From: JABGQS01 sp963666505
GTDB lineage: Bacteria; Bacillota; Clostridia; Christensenellales; SZUA-584
Reading direction: 5' to 3'
DNA: 64,000 nt
Assembly: GCA_963666505.2 (NCBI GenBank)
Contig: CAXXXL010000005.1
Location: 1 to 64,000, forward strand
The notes beneath the pieces were generated by a model. That model saw only the letters and a list, made by a program, of their open reading frames with translations, searched no databases and had not been told where the DNA came from. How positions within the stretch are numbered: the stretch's first letter is position 1; the number at the start of each line of letters is the position of its first letter. A program made the translations under genes and the position numbers. Positions 1 through 10,095 of this stretch are shown here, in pieces.

Positions 1-3000
1 CTTCAAGGTAATCAACTTCTGTTCCGCTCAGTCCGGTAAACAGCTGTACATCATTTACGGGCGTAAGGTTTATCAGCGCCTCATAGTCCGAGTAACTGTA
101 GTCAATACCGTCGTTTACACTGAAACGGAAAGTTGTGTAATCTTCGCCGTTCTCATCAGCAGGAGGTGAATACCTAAAGCTGCTGTTGTTTATGTCTGAG
201 ACGAGAACTTGCTGATCTTTTTCTACTGCCAGCCACTTTGAACCGTCAAAGTATTCTAAAGTACCTGCGCCGGTCAGCTGCGTTATCATCACAGATGTAA
301 ATTCATCATCGTTTGCATCGGTGTAGTTAAAGTCCGCTGCACTGAAAACATAAGCAATATCTTCATCGGTAGTAACTTCTGCGTCCGCTGCTTCCGGAGG
401 ATCATTGACTATGATAGACAAAGCGCCGGACACTTCAGATACGTTGCCCGATATATCTGTCTGTGTGAACGTAAGCTCATAGTCTCCTATGCTGAGCGCA
501 TCTTCTTCCGAGACTGTGAAACTGAAATCTCCGTTCTCGTCTGCGAGCACTGTTCCGTAGTTTTTGCCGTTCTGGTCATACACCGTTATAATAGCGTATG
601 CTTCGGCAACACCTGTGAACGAAGGAGTTCTGTTGTCTGTGGTATAGCCTTCAAATACAGGCTCCATAGCCAGAGCTGCAGCAGGTGCAGTCGTGTCTAT
701 CATTACCGAGAGTGCACCCGACTCATAGGATACGTCACCGCCAAGGTCAGTAGACGTTATCGTTATGTTGTGCTGTCCGTCAGTCATCTCTTTTGCAGTA
801 TATGACCATGCGCCGTCAAGGCCGGATACTGTCTGCCCATCGAATACGCTGTCTATATAGACCTTTATTGTTGTGCCTGCCATTGTAGAATCAGCAGCGC
901 CGAATACTGTCGGCGTATTGTCGTTTGTTTCATCGTCTTCACTGTCTCTGCCAGAATCTGAAGAACTCTCGAGGTCTGGCACGGCAGGTGTTTTAGGTAT
1001 ATCGAATACATTCTCGACTTTTATAGTGACTCTTGTCGTAATCGTGAATTCGCCCGATTCTTCTTCTATCTTTACGGTCAATACGTGCTGCTGTATGGTA
1101 TCATGGTCAACTTCTGCAGCCACATATATAGTTCCCGTAGCAGGGTCTATTCTGAATACTCCCGGGTCATTGCCTGCTGTTATAGAGAAAACGAGAGTAT
1201 CGTTCTCAATGTCGTCTGCATCCACGGTTCCCACAACTTTGTCCATCGGTGCATTTTCAAATACCAGGAATTCCTGATCATATGATGTTGGCGAATCGTT
1301 TACAGGAGTTACATTTATTGTTGCCGTATATACGTCCGTACAGTAGTCCGTCCCATCGCTAACCTTAAATTTAAAGGTAGTATACGGGGAAGCGTTTTCA
1401 TCTGCATCAGGGAAGAAAGCAAACAGACTCATAGATATATCATCTGTTGTAATCTCCTGTCCGAGCGTTACTGCCGCCCAGCCCGAACCATCGCTGTATT
1501 TGAGCGTGCCGTTGTCGGCAAGAACAGTTATGCGCAAAGTTTCAAAGCTGTCAGAGTTAAGGTCGCTGTAATTGAAGTCAGACACCTTGAATATATACGG
1601 TGTGTCTTCATTTGTAGACACTGTTGTGTTCTGTGCCTGCGGAGGGTCATTGACAATCAGACCGAACGGATTGCTCAGAGCAGACACGTTGCCGGCGACG
1701 TCCGTCAATGTATATGTGAAGTCATAAGTAGCAACGTTAAGCGAATCATCTTCCGATACAGTGAAGCTGAAGTCCCCGTTAGAATCTGTCATCACCGTAC
1801 CATAGTTTTTGCTGGTCTGGTCATATACAGTGACTATGCAGTCCGCTTCTCCGTCGGCTGCCATAGTTGGAGTCCTGTCGTCTGTCGTATTGCCGCCAAG
1901 CGGAAGCCCGAGAGCACTTCCTGCTGCCGGAGCCGCAGTGTCTATAGTTACTGTAAAGGCTTCAGACTCTGCCGAAGTATCACCGCCGAAGTCTGTCGTT
2001 TTTATCGTTATCTCATGCTGTCCGTCGGAAAGCGCATTAGCAAGAGTATAGCTCCATTCGCCTGCGGCATTAGACTGGGCGGTTCCGTCCAGTTCTCCGT
2101 CAACGTATACACTTATAGTGTTGTTGAACATCGTTGAGCCGCCTGCACCAAAAAGCGTAGGAGTCGTATCGTTGGTGATATCGTCCGTATCGCTTCTTCC
2201 TGTGTCGCTTGATGCATCAAGGTCTGCGGCAGATGGAGTAAACGGTATATCATGCATATTGTTCACGTCTACAGTAGCTGTCATGGTAACTGTTCTTGTA
2301 GTAGATTCATAATGCTCCGTTACTGTTACCGTTAGCAGATGCTGCTGTATAGCGTCATAATCTATTGCGCCTGCTACTGTTATAATTCCTGTACTTGAGT
2401 TGATAGCAAACAGGCCTGAGTCGTTTCCTCCGGTTATTGCGAACGAACGTGTATCGTTTTCTTCATCGTACGTTACGACAGTGCCTATTTGTGTTCCGTT
2501 CTCTGCGTTTTCGTCAACTGAATAGGCTTGATCATATACGATCGTCGGGTCATTTATAAGCGTTATACTTATATTAAAAGTACCTGTATAAGCTGTAGAT
2601 CCGTCCTCTCCGCCGTCAGTAAGAGAGAAATCGAATGAATCGTTTGTCGTTTCAGTTCCATTGTGCATATATGAGATCGCACCGTCGATTATATCCTGAT
2701 TTGTAAACGTGCTTTGTCCGCCTATTTCAACACCGCTTTTATAAAGTGTTCCGTTAATGACATCTGATGTCAGCTTATAAGTGAGTCCGTCGCCAGAGTC
2801 GTCAGGGTCTCCTTCGTTAAGCTGCGAAGTTGTTATTACGGCCTCGGTTCCTTCAAGCAGAGTAAGTGCACTGTTTGTGGCTACAGAGGGCGAATCATTT
2901 ACCGGATTTACGGATATTGAGAATGTATCATCTAAATAGCTCGCAGGGTCACTCAGCCTGAATGTGAATGAATCAGATGAGGATTCGCCGCCGTCGTGTG

Positions 3001-4630
3001 TATAGCTAAGATAATTCGCTTCTAGTTCTGTCTGCGTTATCGTGCTGCCATTGCCCATTGCTGACCCGTTCTTATATAGCGTTCCGTGGGCAGGCGCTGC
3101 AGTAATAGTATATGTAAGCTGAGCGCTTGTATTGTCAATGTCGCTTGAAGTCAGCAGAGAGGTACCTATAGCCGCCTGTGCGCCTTCATTAAGATTCAGT
3201 TCAGAATTCGTATCTACCGTCGGCAGACTGTTTACGTCTATGCTGAATGTTGCGCTGATGGGCGAAACGCCATCCTCGCACCCGTCAGCAACCATGAATG
3301 TAAACGAATCGGACGTGGTCTTTGTGCCGTTGTGGCTGTAAGACAGCAAACCCGAGTCGAGCTGTGCTTGCGTAAACGTGCTGTCTGCACTGAGAGCTGA
3401 ACCGTTCAATTTTAGCGCACCGTTTGAAGGCGGGCCTGTTATGGTGTATGTCAATTCTGCTGAAGTGTCATCAACGTCGGTGGTTCTAATATATGAATTG
3501 GTAATAGTCGCCGTTGTTGCTTCATTCAAAGTGAACTGGCTGTTGGCAGCCAGCGACGGTGCATCATTGACAGGCGTGATATAGCAGGGCTTGGAGTCTG
3601 AATATACTGAACCGTACTTATCTTTAAGCTGTGCAACCAGATCAAGTGATGCTACAGGATCGTCGGATGTGTTCTGATATTTTACCTGTCGCAATATATT
3701 TTGGCATATCTGCGGAGTTGCGTAAGATTTTACAACTTTTGCGTTGTCGATATCCATCGTGGAACCGACAGCACGTCCGCCTGTCTGGTCATATGAACCA
3801 CAGACAAACATGAACTTAAGTTTATCACTGTATGATGAAAGGTATGACGAATTTAGCGTAATCTGCTTTTTCTGCCACGAGCTTATCGATGAACCGCGCT
3901 GGTATAATATCTGGAACTTTTGGCCGGTAGCGTCATTTATAAGATAAGCGTAAACATCGTAATAGTCCGAAGTTTTAGCTGCTTTCCAGTCAAATGTGAT
4001 TATATCGCCCGGTGAAGCCTCAAAATAGCTCGACGTAGCAGTCGGGCCGTGGCCTGTGCCGTAAGAGTTGGTAGTACCTCTTATGCTGAGATGGAGATAA
4101 TGATTCCCGTCACCTTCCTGCTCAATCGATGTTGTATACGTTCCGGTAGAGCCAATCGAGTCTCCGCTGATGTAATAGTTACTGTTGTTTAGCGTCCAGC
4201 CGCTGGAGCCATTCTCGAACCCGGAGTTTGCCATAGGCGTAACAAAATTTACCCGCAGCGGCTGTCCGTTCTGGCCGTTGTATGTCGAATCGATGTTACC
4301 AATCGCCAGTGTGCTCGAACCGTCTCCAAGGTACACTGTCGAGCCGGAGAAGGATATTGCTCCTTCAGCGTTTGGATTGGCTGCGCTCTGGAAACTCAGC
4401 TGGTCATACTGGCTGCCGGTAGATGTGCTCATCTGCACATAACCGTTTGCGTAGTCTCCGCTGGCAACTGTTGCAGAAGTGTCAACCAACACCGCAGGGT
4501 CTCCTTCTGTAATATTAAGAGAACCTGTCAAATCAACAACACTGTCTGCCTGCGCTGTTGCAGGAAATACAGAAAGTACAAGTGCAATTGACAGAATTAA
4601 AGGTAATATTGATTTTGTTTTTTTAGACAT
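1..4630 (-). CDS. Giant secreted surface protein with CSPG-, cadherin- and Ig-like repeats (C-terminus outside window)
   Basis: The frame stays open on the minus strand from an ATG at 4628-4630 to the window edge, giving 1543 residues without a stop. GAGGAG lies 6-7 bases before the ATG. Residues 1-28 form a Sec signal peptide ending ATAQA. Residues about 30-350 hold a carbohydrate-binding-like region. Three CSPG/cadherin-like repeats follow from about 354, 466 and 576, each with a motif like SDSFTFxVxDG. From about 692 a unit of roughly 418 residues occurs twice (about 692-1109 and 1110-1525): a cadherin-type repeat, two Ig-like blocks containing a DxxGxxSFTVSE motif, and a closing NDxP-linked block. 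A third copy seems to begin at the edge. Such proteins are adhesins or matrix proteins; the ligand cannot be read from the sequence. The anchor (LPxTG, SLH or other) would be in the missing C-terminus. Several small plus-strand frames here are shadows. Confidence 0.9.
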   Translation of the reverse strand, partial: MSKKTKSILPLILSIALVLSVFPATAQADSVVDLTGSLNITEGDPAVLVDTSATVASGDYANGYVQMSTSTGSQYDQLSFQSAANPNAEGAISFSGSTVYLGDGSSTLAIGNIDSTYNGQNGQPLRVNFVTPMANSGFENGSSGWTLNNSNYYISGDSIGSTGTYTTSIEQEGDGNHYLHLSIRGTTNSYGTGHGPTATSSYFEASPGDIITFDWKAAKTSDYYDVYAYLINDATGQKFQILYQRGSSISSWQKKQITLNSSYLSSYSDKLKFMFVCGSYDQTGGRAVGSTMDIDNAKVVKSYATPQICQNILRQVKYQNTSDDPVASLDLVAQLKDKYGSVYSDSKPCYITPVNDAPSLAANSQFTLNEATTATITNSYIRTTDVDDTSAELTYTITGPPSNGALKLNGSALSADSTFTQAQLDSGLLSYSHNGTKTTSDSFTFMVADGCEDGVSPISATFSIDVNSLPTVDTNSELNLNEGAQAAIGTSLLTSSDIDNTSAQLTYTITAAPAHGTLYKNGSAMGNGSTITQTELEANYLSYTHDGGESSSDSFTFRLSDPASYLDDTFSISVNPVNDSPSVATNSALTLLEGTEAVITTSQLNEGDPDDSGDGLTYKLTSDVINGTLYKSGVEIGGQSTFTNQDIIDGAISYMHNGTETTNDSFDFSLTDGGEDGSTAYTGTFNISITLINDPTIVYDQAYSVDENAENGTQIGTVVTYDEENDTRSFAITGGNDSGLFAINSSTGIITVAGAIDYDAIQQHLLTVTVTEHYESTTRTVTMTATVDVNNMHDIPFTPSAADLDASSDTGRSDTDDITNDTTPTLFGAGGSTMFNNTISVYVDGELDGTAQSNAAGEWSYTLANALSDGQHEITIKTTDFGGDTSAESEAFTVTIDTAAPAAGSALGLPLGGNTTDDRTPTMAADGEADCIVTVYDQTSKNYGTVMTDSNGDFSFTVSEDDSLNVATYDFTYTLTDVAGNVSALSNPFGLIVNDPPQAQNTTVSTNEDTPYIFKVSDFNYSDLNSDSFETLRITVLADNGTLKYSDGSGWAAVTLGQEITTDDISMSLFAFFPDADENASPYTTFKFKVSDGTDYCTDVYTATINVTPVNDSPTSYDQEFLVFENAPMDKVVGTVDADDIENDTLVFSITAGNDPGVFRIDPATGTIYVAAEVDHDTIQQHVLTVKIEEESGEFTITTRVTIKVENVFDIPKTPAVPDLESSSDSGRDSEDDETNDNTPTVFGAADSTMAGTTIKVYIDSVFDGQTVSGLDGAWSYTAKEMTDGQHNITITSTDLGGDVSYESGALSVMIDTTAPAAALAMEPVFEGYTTDNRTPSFTGVAEAYAIITVYDQNGKNYGTVLADENGDFSFTVSEEDALSIGDYELTFTQTDISGNVSEVSGALSIIVNDPPEAADAEVTTDEDIAYVFSAADFNYTDANDDEFTSVMITQLTGAGTLEYFDGSKWLAVEKDQQVLVSDINNSSFRYSPPADENGEDYTTFRFSVNDGIDYSYSDYEALINLTPVNDVQLFTGLSGTEVDYLE

Positions 4631-4770
4631 AATGAACTCCTCGTGAATGTATTAGCGCTATATTAATAAACATAGAATGGAAAATTGAAACAAATTTACT
4701 AATGAATTATGCAAATATGTCGAAAAATCATACGTTTGCAGAAAGCAAGCAAAGACACCTATACAGGCTA

Positions 4771-4799
4771 TCCACAAATGCTGTATAAGATGGTATAAT
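4771..4799 (+). promoter_or_regulatory. Probable sigma-A promoter of the TspO-like gene
   Basis: A perfect TATAAT lies at 4794-4799 with TCCACA (4 of 6 to TTGACA) 17 bases upstream at 4771-4776, about 33 bases before the start codon. The spacing and -10 are good; the -35 is weak. Confidence 0.5.
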
Positions 4800-4831
4800 A
4801 TATATATAAAAAGGAAGGGGATAGAATAGTC

Positions 4832-5602
4832 ATGAAAACAGGGATCAAGATTTTTGTTGTATTAACTTTTATATTGATGGTTTCAGTCAATGCGCTTGCC
4901 AATATACTGCCCATCAACGGGATAGATACCGGAACGGTATCAGACTCGTATTCCAATCTCTTTGCACCTGCCGGGCTGACATTTTCTATCTGGGGTCTAA
5001 TATATGTCTTGCTTGCAGCATTCACTATCTACCAGCTAAGCGTAAAGAGAGGCAGCGAACTGGGGGGGCAATTCCTAAACAAAATAGGTATTGTTTTTTC
5101 TATATCATCTTTGGCAAACACAATTTGGATATTCACATGGCACTACGATATAATTTATCTCTCAATGATTCTAATGGCCGTAATTCTCGTATGTCTAATT
5201 ATTATTGTGAACACGATAAGGAAACACCAGCTTAGCGTGAAGGACAAGTTTCTGGTAAAGCTGCCCTTCAGTATATATTTCGGATGGATAACCGTGGCAA
5301 CGATAGCAAATGCAACCGTTCTGCTGGTAAGTATTGGATGGAACGGCTTTGGAGTGCCTGCAGTGATTTGGACGATAATAATCCTGGCTGTTGGCGCTGC
5401 TATAGGAATACTAACAATATTAAGGAACAAGGATTACCCTTATGGTCTGGTTATATTGTGGGCTTATGCCGGGATTCTAATTAAACACCTTTCAGACAGC
5501 GGATTCAGCAACAAGTATCCGCAGGTAGTCATAACGGTAATAGTATGTCTTGTTCTTATAGCTGCGGCAGATGTTTTCGCAGCAGTCAAAAATAAATATT
5601 AG
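4832..5602 (+). CDS. TspO/MBR-like (tryptophan-rich sensory) integral membrane protein
   Basis: A 256-residue, very hydrophobic protein with about seven predicted membrane segments and a GGAAGGGG ribosome binding site. Residues about 44-61 carry the family-like stretch FAPAGLTFSIWGLIY, followed by paired Trp residues (NTIWIFTWHY) and a PFSIYFGWITVATIAN segment. These match the long (about 260 residue) Firmicute proteins annotated as tryptophan-rich sensory proteins, which relate to TspO, a binder of tetrapyrroles and sterol-like lipids. No ligand residues can be assigned with confidence. It heads a stretch with the NTF2-like and SDR genes, so a role with hydrophobic or lipid molecules is a reasonable inference. 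It could also simply be an uncharacterised membrane protein. Confidence 0.7.
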   Translation: MKTGIKIFVVLTFILMVSVNALANILPINGIDTGTVSDSYSNLFAPAGLTFSIWGLIYVLLAAFTIYQLSVKRGSELGGQFLNKIGIVFSISSLANTIWIFTWHYDIIYLSMILMAVILVCLIIIVNTIRKHQLSVKDKFLVKLPFSIYFGWITVATIANATVLLVSIGWNGFGVPAVIWTIIILAVGAAIGILTILRNKDYPYGLVILWAYAGILIKHLSDSGFSNKYPQVVITVIVCLVLIAAADVFAAVKNKY

Positions 5603-5733
5603 ATTTAGATAAATATATGATAACATTTTATTAATAACAGTATATTGCTGATATAATAAAAAAGTCGCAGGAGCAAAACATAAACATACGATGGATATAT
5701 AAGCCTTATTCAGGTACTGACAAGGAGCTGCGT

Positions 5734-6207
5734 ATGACAAAAGAGAAAGATGACAATCAAAACAGCATCGAAAGACTGGAACTGAACGAGGAGAGCGTGC
5801 TGAAGCTGTGGTCGAAAACGTACAATACAGACGGCAAGCCTGACTGGTCGCACATCTATAAATATTACCATGAAGACATAGTGTTTAAGGATTCTATCCA
5901 GTGTATCGAAGGTATTGAAGAATTTATTGCACTATGCGAGCGACTGACTAAACGGTGCAAACAGCTCAAAATGGATATTTATGCAATAATAATGAAAGAT
6001 AATACAATAATGTTCGATTGGAAAATGACAATGATGTTTAAAAAGTTTCCAAGTACGCCTATCTTTGGTTCAACTAAACTTACTCTGCACGAAGACGGCA
6101 GAATAATCGGGCAGCGGGATTATTACGACTTGTGGGGAGATATATTCAACGGCATACCGTGGTTTAAAAAACCATACCGCAAGTTTATGAGAAAGAAATT
6201 CGGATGA
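5734..6207 (+). CDS. SnoaL/NTF2-like fold protein
   Basis: 157 residues preceded by AAGGAG. The pattern, an N-terminal helix with ESVLKLWSKTY, then FKDSIQCIEGIEEFIA and a C-terminal GQRDYYDLWGDIF, is that of the cone-shaped NTF2/SnoaL family, which includes small-molecule isomerases, cyclases and accessory subunits. The stop TGA overlaps the ATG of the next gene (ATGA at 6204-6207), so it is translationally coupled to the SDR. NTF2-fold/SDR pairs often sit with FAD oxidoreductases and lipid enzymes in bacteria. A lipid- or isoprenoid-modifying role is inference; no catalytic residues are assigned. Confidence 0.7.
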   Translation: MTKEKDDNQNSIERLELNEESVLKLWSKTYNTDGKPDWSHIYKYYHEDIVFKDSIQCIEGIEEFIALCERLTKRCKQLKMDIYAIIMKDNTIMFDWKMTMMFKKFPSTPIFGSTKLTLHEDGRIIGQRDYYDLWGDIFNGIPWFKKPYRKFMRKKFG

Positions 6208-7133
6208 GGACTAAAATGAAGTACACAAAAGAGGATTTAGCGTTCATAAAGAATAGATCGGCGCAGCAAAAGTCGACCAGCCAATCTATGAAAGGGAAGC
6301 TGTGCGTTGTTTCAGGAGGTACGTCGGGTGTCGGGCTGCAAGCAGTTATAAAACTAGCGGCCGGTGGGGCCGATATAGTGCTTGTATGCCGCAGTGAGAC
6401 GAAAGCGCAGGGTATACGCAGCACTATACTAAAAGAAAGCAAAGTAAACATTGATATTGTAACAGCAGATTTTGCAAAGCTTGATGATGTAAGACAGGCT
6501 GCGCAGTCGATAAAAAGCAGATATCCTGTAATAGACGTCCTGTTAAACAGTGCGGGTCTGCATTCAACAAAGAGGCGTCTGACTGAAGATGGCAACGAGC
6601 TTGTTTTTCAGGTCAATCACATAGCCCCGTTTCTGCTAACGGTAATGCTGCTAGAGCCGCTGAAAGCTAGCAGCCAGGGAAGAATAATCCAGGTGAATTC
6701 CGAAGGACACAGATTCGGCGGTCTGAATATAAAAGACCTCAATTGGAGAAAACGCCCATACATCGGCCTTAGAGCTTACGGAGCGTCCAAGACAGCGCAG
6801 ATAATGACGGTAAGAACTCTTGCAGATAAGCTTAAAGACACTGGCGTTACAGTAAACGCAATGCACCCCGGTGACGTAAGAACAAATATCGGAAACAACA
6901 ACGGCTGGCTGTATCGTGCATGGCTGCACGGTGTTGTCTGGCATTTTTTACGAGACCCGGAGATATCGGGCAATGCGCTCTACTATCTTGCAGCAGCGCC
7001 GGAACTCGAAAAAACAAGCGGAAGATACTTCAACTTAACGATAGACGAAAAGCCGATGCCCCATGCGCTCGACGAAGAAATTCAGAATAAAGTCTGGGAT
7101 AAAAGCCTTGAGCTTGCCGGGTTAACGTTTTAA
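6204..7133 (+). CDS. Short-chain dehydrogenase/reductase (retinol-dehydrogenase-like SDR)
   Basis: 309 residues. The cofactor motif GGTSGVGL lies near residue 39, the NSAG motif near residue 118 and the catalytic YGASK near residue 192, with the HPGDVRT stretch typical of retinol-dehydrogenase/WWOX-like SDRs. It would carry out NAD(P)-dependent oxidation or reduction of an alcohol or ketone on a hydrophobic substrate. It is coupled to the NTF2-like gene by an ATGA overlap and converges on the desaturase-like gene, overlapping it by 12 bp (7122-7133). The substrate is unknown. Confidence 0.88.
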   Translation: MRTKMKYTKEDLAFIKNRSAQQKSTSQSMKGKLCVVSGGTSGVGLQAVIKLAAGGADIVLVCRSETKAQGIRSTILKESKVNIDIVTADFAKLDDVRQAAQSIKSRYPVIDVLLNSAGLHSTKRRLTEDGNELVFQVNHIAPFLLTVMLLEPLKASSQGRIIQVNSEGHRFGGLNIKDLNWRKRPYIGLRAYGASKTAQIMTVRTLADKLKDTGVTVNAMHPGDVRTNIGNNNGWLYRAWLHGVVWHFLRDPEISGNALYYLAAAPELEKTSGRYFNLTIDEKPMPHALDEEIQNKVWDKSLELAGLTF

Positions 7134-8720
7134 CTTTCTGATTACATTATCTGCGGCGAGTTTTCCTGTTAGTATAGATATGGGAAGCCCCGACGGACTG
7201 TATGTCCATTGGCCTGCCTGCACAACATCTGGTATAGGCGTATCAATAGACCGTGCAATTTTCGGCATGCTCGTAACGGCCGGTATAACCCCGTTTGTAA
7301 AGGACCAGCCTGTAATAGCGCCATCGGTGTTGCCGGTCAGCCTCTTCATTGTCAGCGGTGTAGAGACAAAACCGTCCGTAACACTTGCTTTTAGTTCCGG
7401 ATAAACAGAAGAGCGCAGCGAATCGACAATAGCTTCTTTGCAGAGCTGTTTAAATTCGTCATACCACCCCATGTTTTCAATGTGCTTAACTAAAGAATAA
7501 TCCATTAGAACACTTATAATAAGTCCGGTTTTCCCTTCAGGAGCAAGGGTTTCATCTCTTAAAACAGGTATAGATATCTCAAAAGTGTTGAGCTCAATAA
7601 ATTCTTTTACCCAGCCAAAGATTGTATTCTTATTTTCCGAATATATGCTGCCTGGCATTTTAATATTCTTGATCGGTGCTTTGCCCAGCCCTTGTTTTCT
7701 GGGAGTATAGAAAAAGTGAGCGCCGTGTATGTTCCCGAAATATTCTTTATCAAGATCAGAAGTAAGGTAGAGAGTCAGGACAGAATCCCCGCCTGTTTTA
7801 TCCGCGATAAGCTCTCTGAAATTTTTAATTCTTTTCCTTGTTGAATTGTTTAGCTTTTCTTCACCTGCAAGGCTGCTATACAGTGTCTTTAAATCGGCCG
7901 CCCATATTAGTTTTTTATAAGAATATTTAGTGCCTTCAGTGTTAGATACAGTCTTTTCGGACAGGTCGATTTTATTTATCTCAATGCCCGTTTCTATCTG
8001 TCCGCCGGCAGCTGTAATATAGTTTTTAAGCGCTTCGATAAGCTTACCTGTGCCGCCTTTGGGATACTTATAATCTAGGTACAAGCTAAAATAACTTAGT
8101 GCAAAAAAAGCGGGTGTATTACTGAAGAAATGCTGCGCAATTATGTCGACCAGCACTTCGTTATCAGTTACACTCTTAAGATAATCTTCTATCGGGGTGT
8201 TATATTTTTTTATCTTACCAACGGTAGCAATATATTTGAACATCCATGGCAGTATGGTTTTTATTAGATATTCGCGGTCCTGCTTAATATCAAGAAAAAG
8301 CGGGTTGTCAATACCGTATAATATATCCATATAGTCCATTATTTTTTTGACGGTCTTCATTATCTCTTCGATTTCTTTTGCATCATCAGGAAACTTGTCT
8401 GTAAGCATATTCTGATACTGAACAAGGCTGTCTTTTGATGTTATATCTATTATATTATCTTCTATTCCCAAAGAAACAGGGTTGCATAAAAATTCAAGAT
8501 CTATGTCAAGTTTTTTAAGCATAGGGAAAAGCACACCAGAGTTCTCAGTTGCTCTTATCCCTGCATCAAAAGTGAAGCCTTTATAGTCAAACGAGCCAAC
8601 CAGGCCGCCGACGTCATCTTCTTTTTCGCATAGTAAAACTTTGTGTCCGGATTTGCATAAAAAAGCCGCTGAAGTTAATCCTGAAATGCCTCCGCCTACT
8701 ATAACTGCATCATATTTCAT
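7122..8720 (-). CDS. Phytoene-desaturase-like FAD-dependent oxidoreductase (CrtI/CrtN family)
   Basis: 532 residues from the ATG at 8718-8720, which has GAGG five bases upstream; a longer TTG-initiated frame to 8810 lacks this support. The N-terminus carries the FAD-binding GGGISGLTSAAFL motif followed by an acidic CEKEDDVGG, and the C-terminus has the family's GQWTYSPSGLP...TGKLAADN ending. The size and layout fit carotenoid desaturases/oxidases and the broader family that includes polyprenyl and retinol saturases. It is divergent from the CrtQ/CrtO-like genes and convergent with the SDR. No phytoene or diapophytoene synthase is present in the window, so its substrate may not be a carotenoid. 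Confidence 0.85.
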   Translation of the reverse strand: MKYDAVIVGGGISGLTSAAFLCKSGHKVLLCEKEDDVGGLVGSFDYKGFTFDAGIRATENSGVLFPMLKKLDIDLEFLCNPVSLGIEDNIIDITSKDSLVQYQNMLTDKFPDDAKEIEEIMKTVKKIMDYMDILYGIDNPLFLDIKQDREYLIKTILPWMFKYIATVGKIKKYNTPIEDYLKSVTDNEVLVDIIAQHFFSNTPAFFALSYFSLYLDYKYPKGGTGKLIEALKNYITAAGGQIETGIEINKIDLSEKTVSNTEGTKYSYKKLIWAADLKTLYSSLAGEEKLNNSTRKRIKNFRELIADKTGGDSVLTLYLTSDLDKEYFGNIHGAHFFYTPRKQGLGKAPIKNIKMPGSIYSENKNTIFGWVKEFIELNTFEISIPVLRDETLAPEGKTGLIISVLMDYSLVKHIENMGWYDEFKQLCKEAIVDSLRSSVYPELKASVTDGFVSTPLTMKRLTGNTDGAITGWSFTNGVIPAVTSMPKIARSIDTPIPDVVQAGQWTYSPSGLPISILTGKLAADNVIRKLKR

Positions 8721-8991
8721 ACAGACCTCTTGAACAAGAATTTTTTTATTACTAATGATTTTATAGTCTGAAGATGTGTTTGTCAATTTTGTGTAATTAT
8801 AAACAATCACGATCTACATCTTTTTTACGAAAAAACAGAATATAAAAGAGAAACATGTTAAAGGATATAAAACGTGATATAATATGTGATGATATGAAAG
8901 ACTAAATGATACTTTTTATAAAAGAGAATATAAAGTATCGTCAAATCTGAGCAAAAGAAGTATTATTTTACATAATGTAAGGGGAAAATTG

Positions 8992-10080
8992 ATGGCATTT
9001 AATTACTATACCATCATAATAGGATTTCTTTTAGGGGTGCTTTTGTTTTTCAGGTTGCCTCGGCTTAAAAGAGTAAAGAAAAAAGACGATAAAGTTCTGA
9101 AAATATCTGTTATCATCCCGGCGAGGAACGAAGAGAAAAACCTGCCGGGTCTGCTTGCAGACCTGAAAAGCCAGACATACAAGCTGCTCGAAGTAATATG
9201 TGTGGACGACGATTCACAGGACGATACGGCAAATATAATAAAAGAAGCGGGTGCAGTATATATTAAACCAGACAAACTGCCAAAAGGGTGGAAAGGCAAA
9301 ACATGGGCGTGTCAGAACGGAGCGAAAGCGGCAAAGGGCGAAATCCTGCTTTTCATAGATGCAGATGTAAGGCTCTCGACAACCGCGGTCGAGTCACTGG
9401 CAGCAGAATATATCAGTAATAAAAAACCTATCTCTGTTCAGCCTTACCATACTGTTAAAAAACAGCATGAATACTTCTCGCTTTTCTTTAATCTGATCGA
9501 GGTTTGTGCAACAGGAGTAAGCTTTATAGGTGCAAAGAAAATGCGAGGTCTTTACGGGCCGCTAATTATGATTTCGAAACAAATTTTTTCCGAGTACGGA
9601 GGATATGAAACGGTAAAGGACAACGTCGCAGAAGATTTGAATCTGGGCAGGGTATACAGTAAGAAGGGGCTTGATGTTAACTTGACTTTGGGAGCAGATG
9701 AAGTTCGCTTCAGGATGTATCCAAACAGCTTCAAAGAGGTGTTTGAGGGATGGTCAAAGAATTTTTCGAGAGGCTCTGTTTCTATCAGGTGGTGGATGCT
9801 ATTGATCGTCTTTGGCTGGATAACATTTTTGACTGCACTTCCCTTTGATATTGCGAAGACTCTAATGAGCGCAGATTATATTATGTTGGCTGTTGTTGGC
9901 GGGCTCTACCTGTTAAGCGTGATTATAATATACAGAACAGCCCATACTATAGGTTCGTATCCTTTATATGTATGTATACTATATCCTGTGTATTTGCTGA
10001 TATTTCATGTTATATTCTTTTATTCAGTCATCGCTACTTTTATAATAAAAAAGACTACATGGAAGGGAAGAAAACTTTAG
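8992..10080 (+). CDS. crtQ: CrtQ-like family 2 glycosyltransferase
   Basis: 362 residues from the ATG at 8992 with AAGGGG seven bases upstream; the preceding TTG is an unlikely start. An N-terminal membrane segment is followed by the GT2 fold: IIPARNEEKN near residue 38, an acidic DDDSQDD, and DADV near residue 122. Residues SVQPYHTVKKQ and the later FRMYPNSFKEVFEGWSK match staphylococcal 4,4'-diaponeurosporenoate glycosyltransferase (SVQPYHITKR, FRMYQEGFQSLQEGWTK). Three or four C-terminal membrane segments complete it. In staphyloxanthin synthesis this enzyme adds glucose to the carotenoid acid. Here the acceptor is unknown because the upstream synthase is absent. It is followed 15 bp later by the CrtO-like gene. 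Confidence 0.85.
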   Translation: MAFNYYTIIIGFLLGVLLFFRLPRLKRVKKKDDKVLKISVIIPARNEEKNLPGLLADLKSQTYKLLEVICVDDDSQDDTANIIKEAGAVYIKPDKLPKGWKGKTWACQNGAKAAKGEILLFIDADVRLSTTAVESLAAEYISNKKPISVQPYHTVKKQHEYFSLFFNLIEVCATGVSFIGAKKMRGLYGPLIMISKQIFSEYGGYETVKDNVAEDLNLGRVYSKKGLDVNLTLGADEVRFRMYPNSFKEVFEGWSKNFSRGSVSIRWWMLLIVFGWITFLTALPFDIAKTLMSADYIMLAVVGGLYLLSVIIIYRTAHTIGSYPLYVCILYPVYLLIFHVIFFYSVIATFIIKKTTWKGRKL

Positions 10081-10095
10081 GAAAGGAAAGCTGTT

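Noticed and set aside
873..4442. Chain of plus-strand open frames (60-134 codons)
   Set aside because: They lie antisense to the single long minus-strand repeat protein, have biased Ser/Val composition and no ribosome binding sites.
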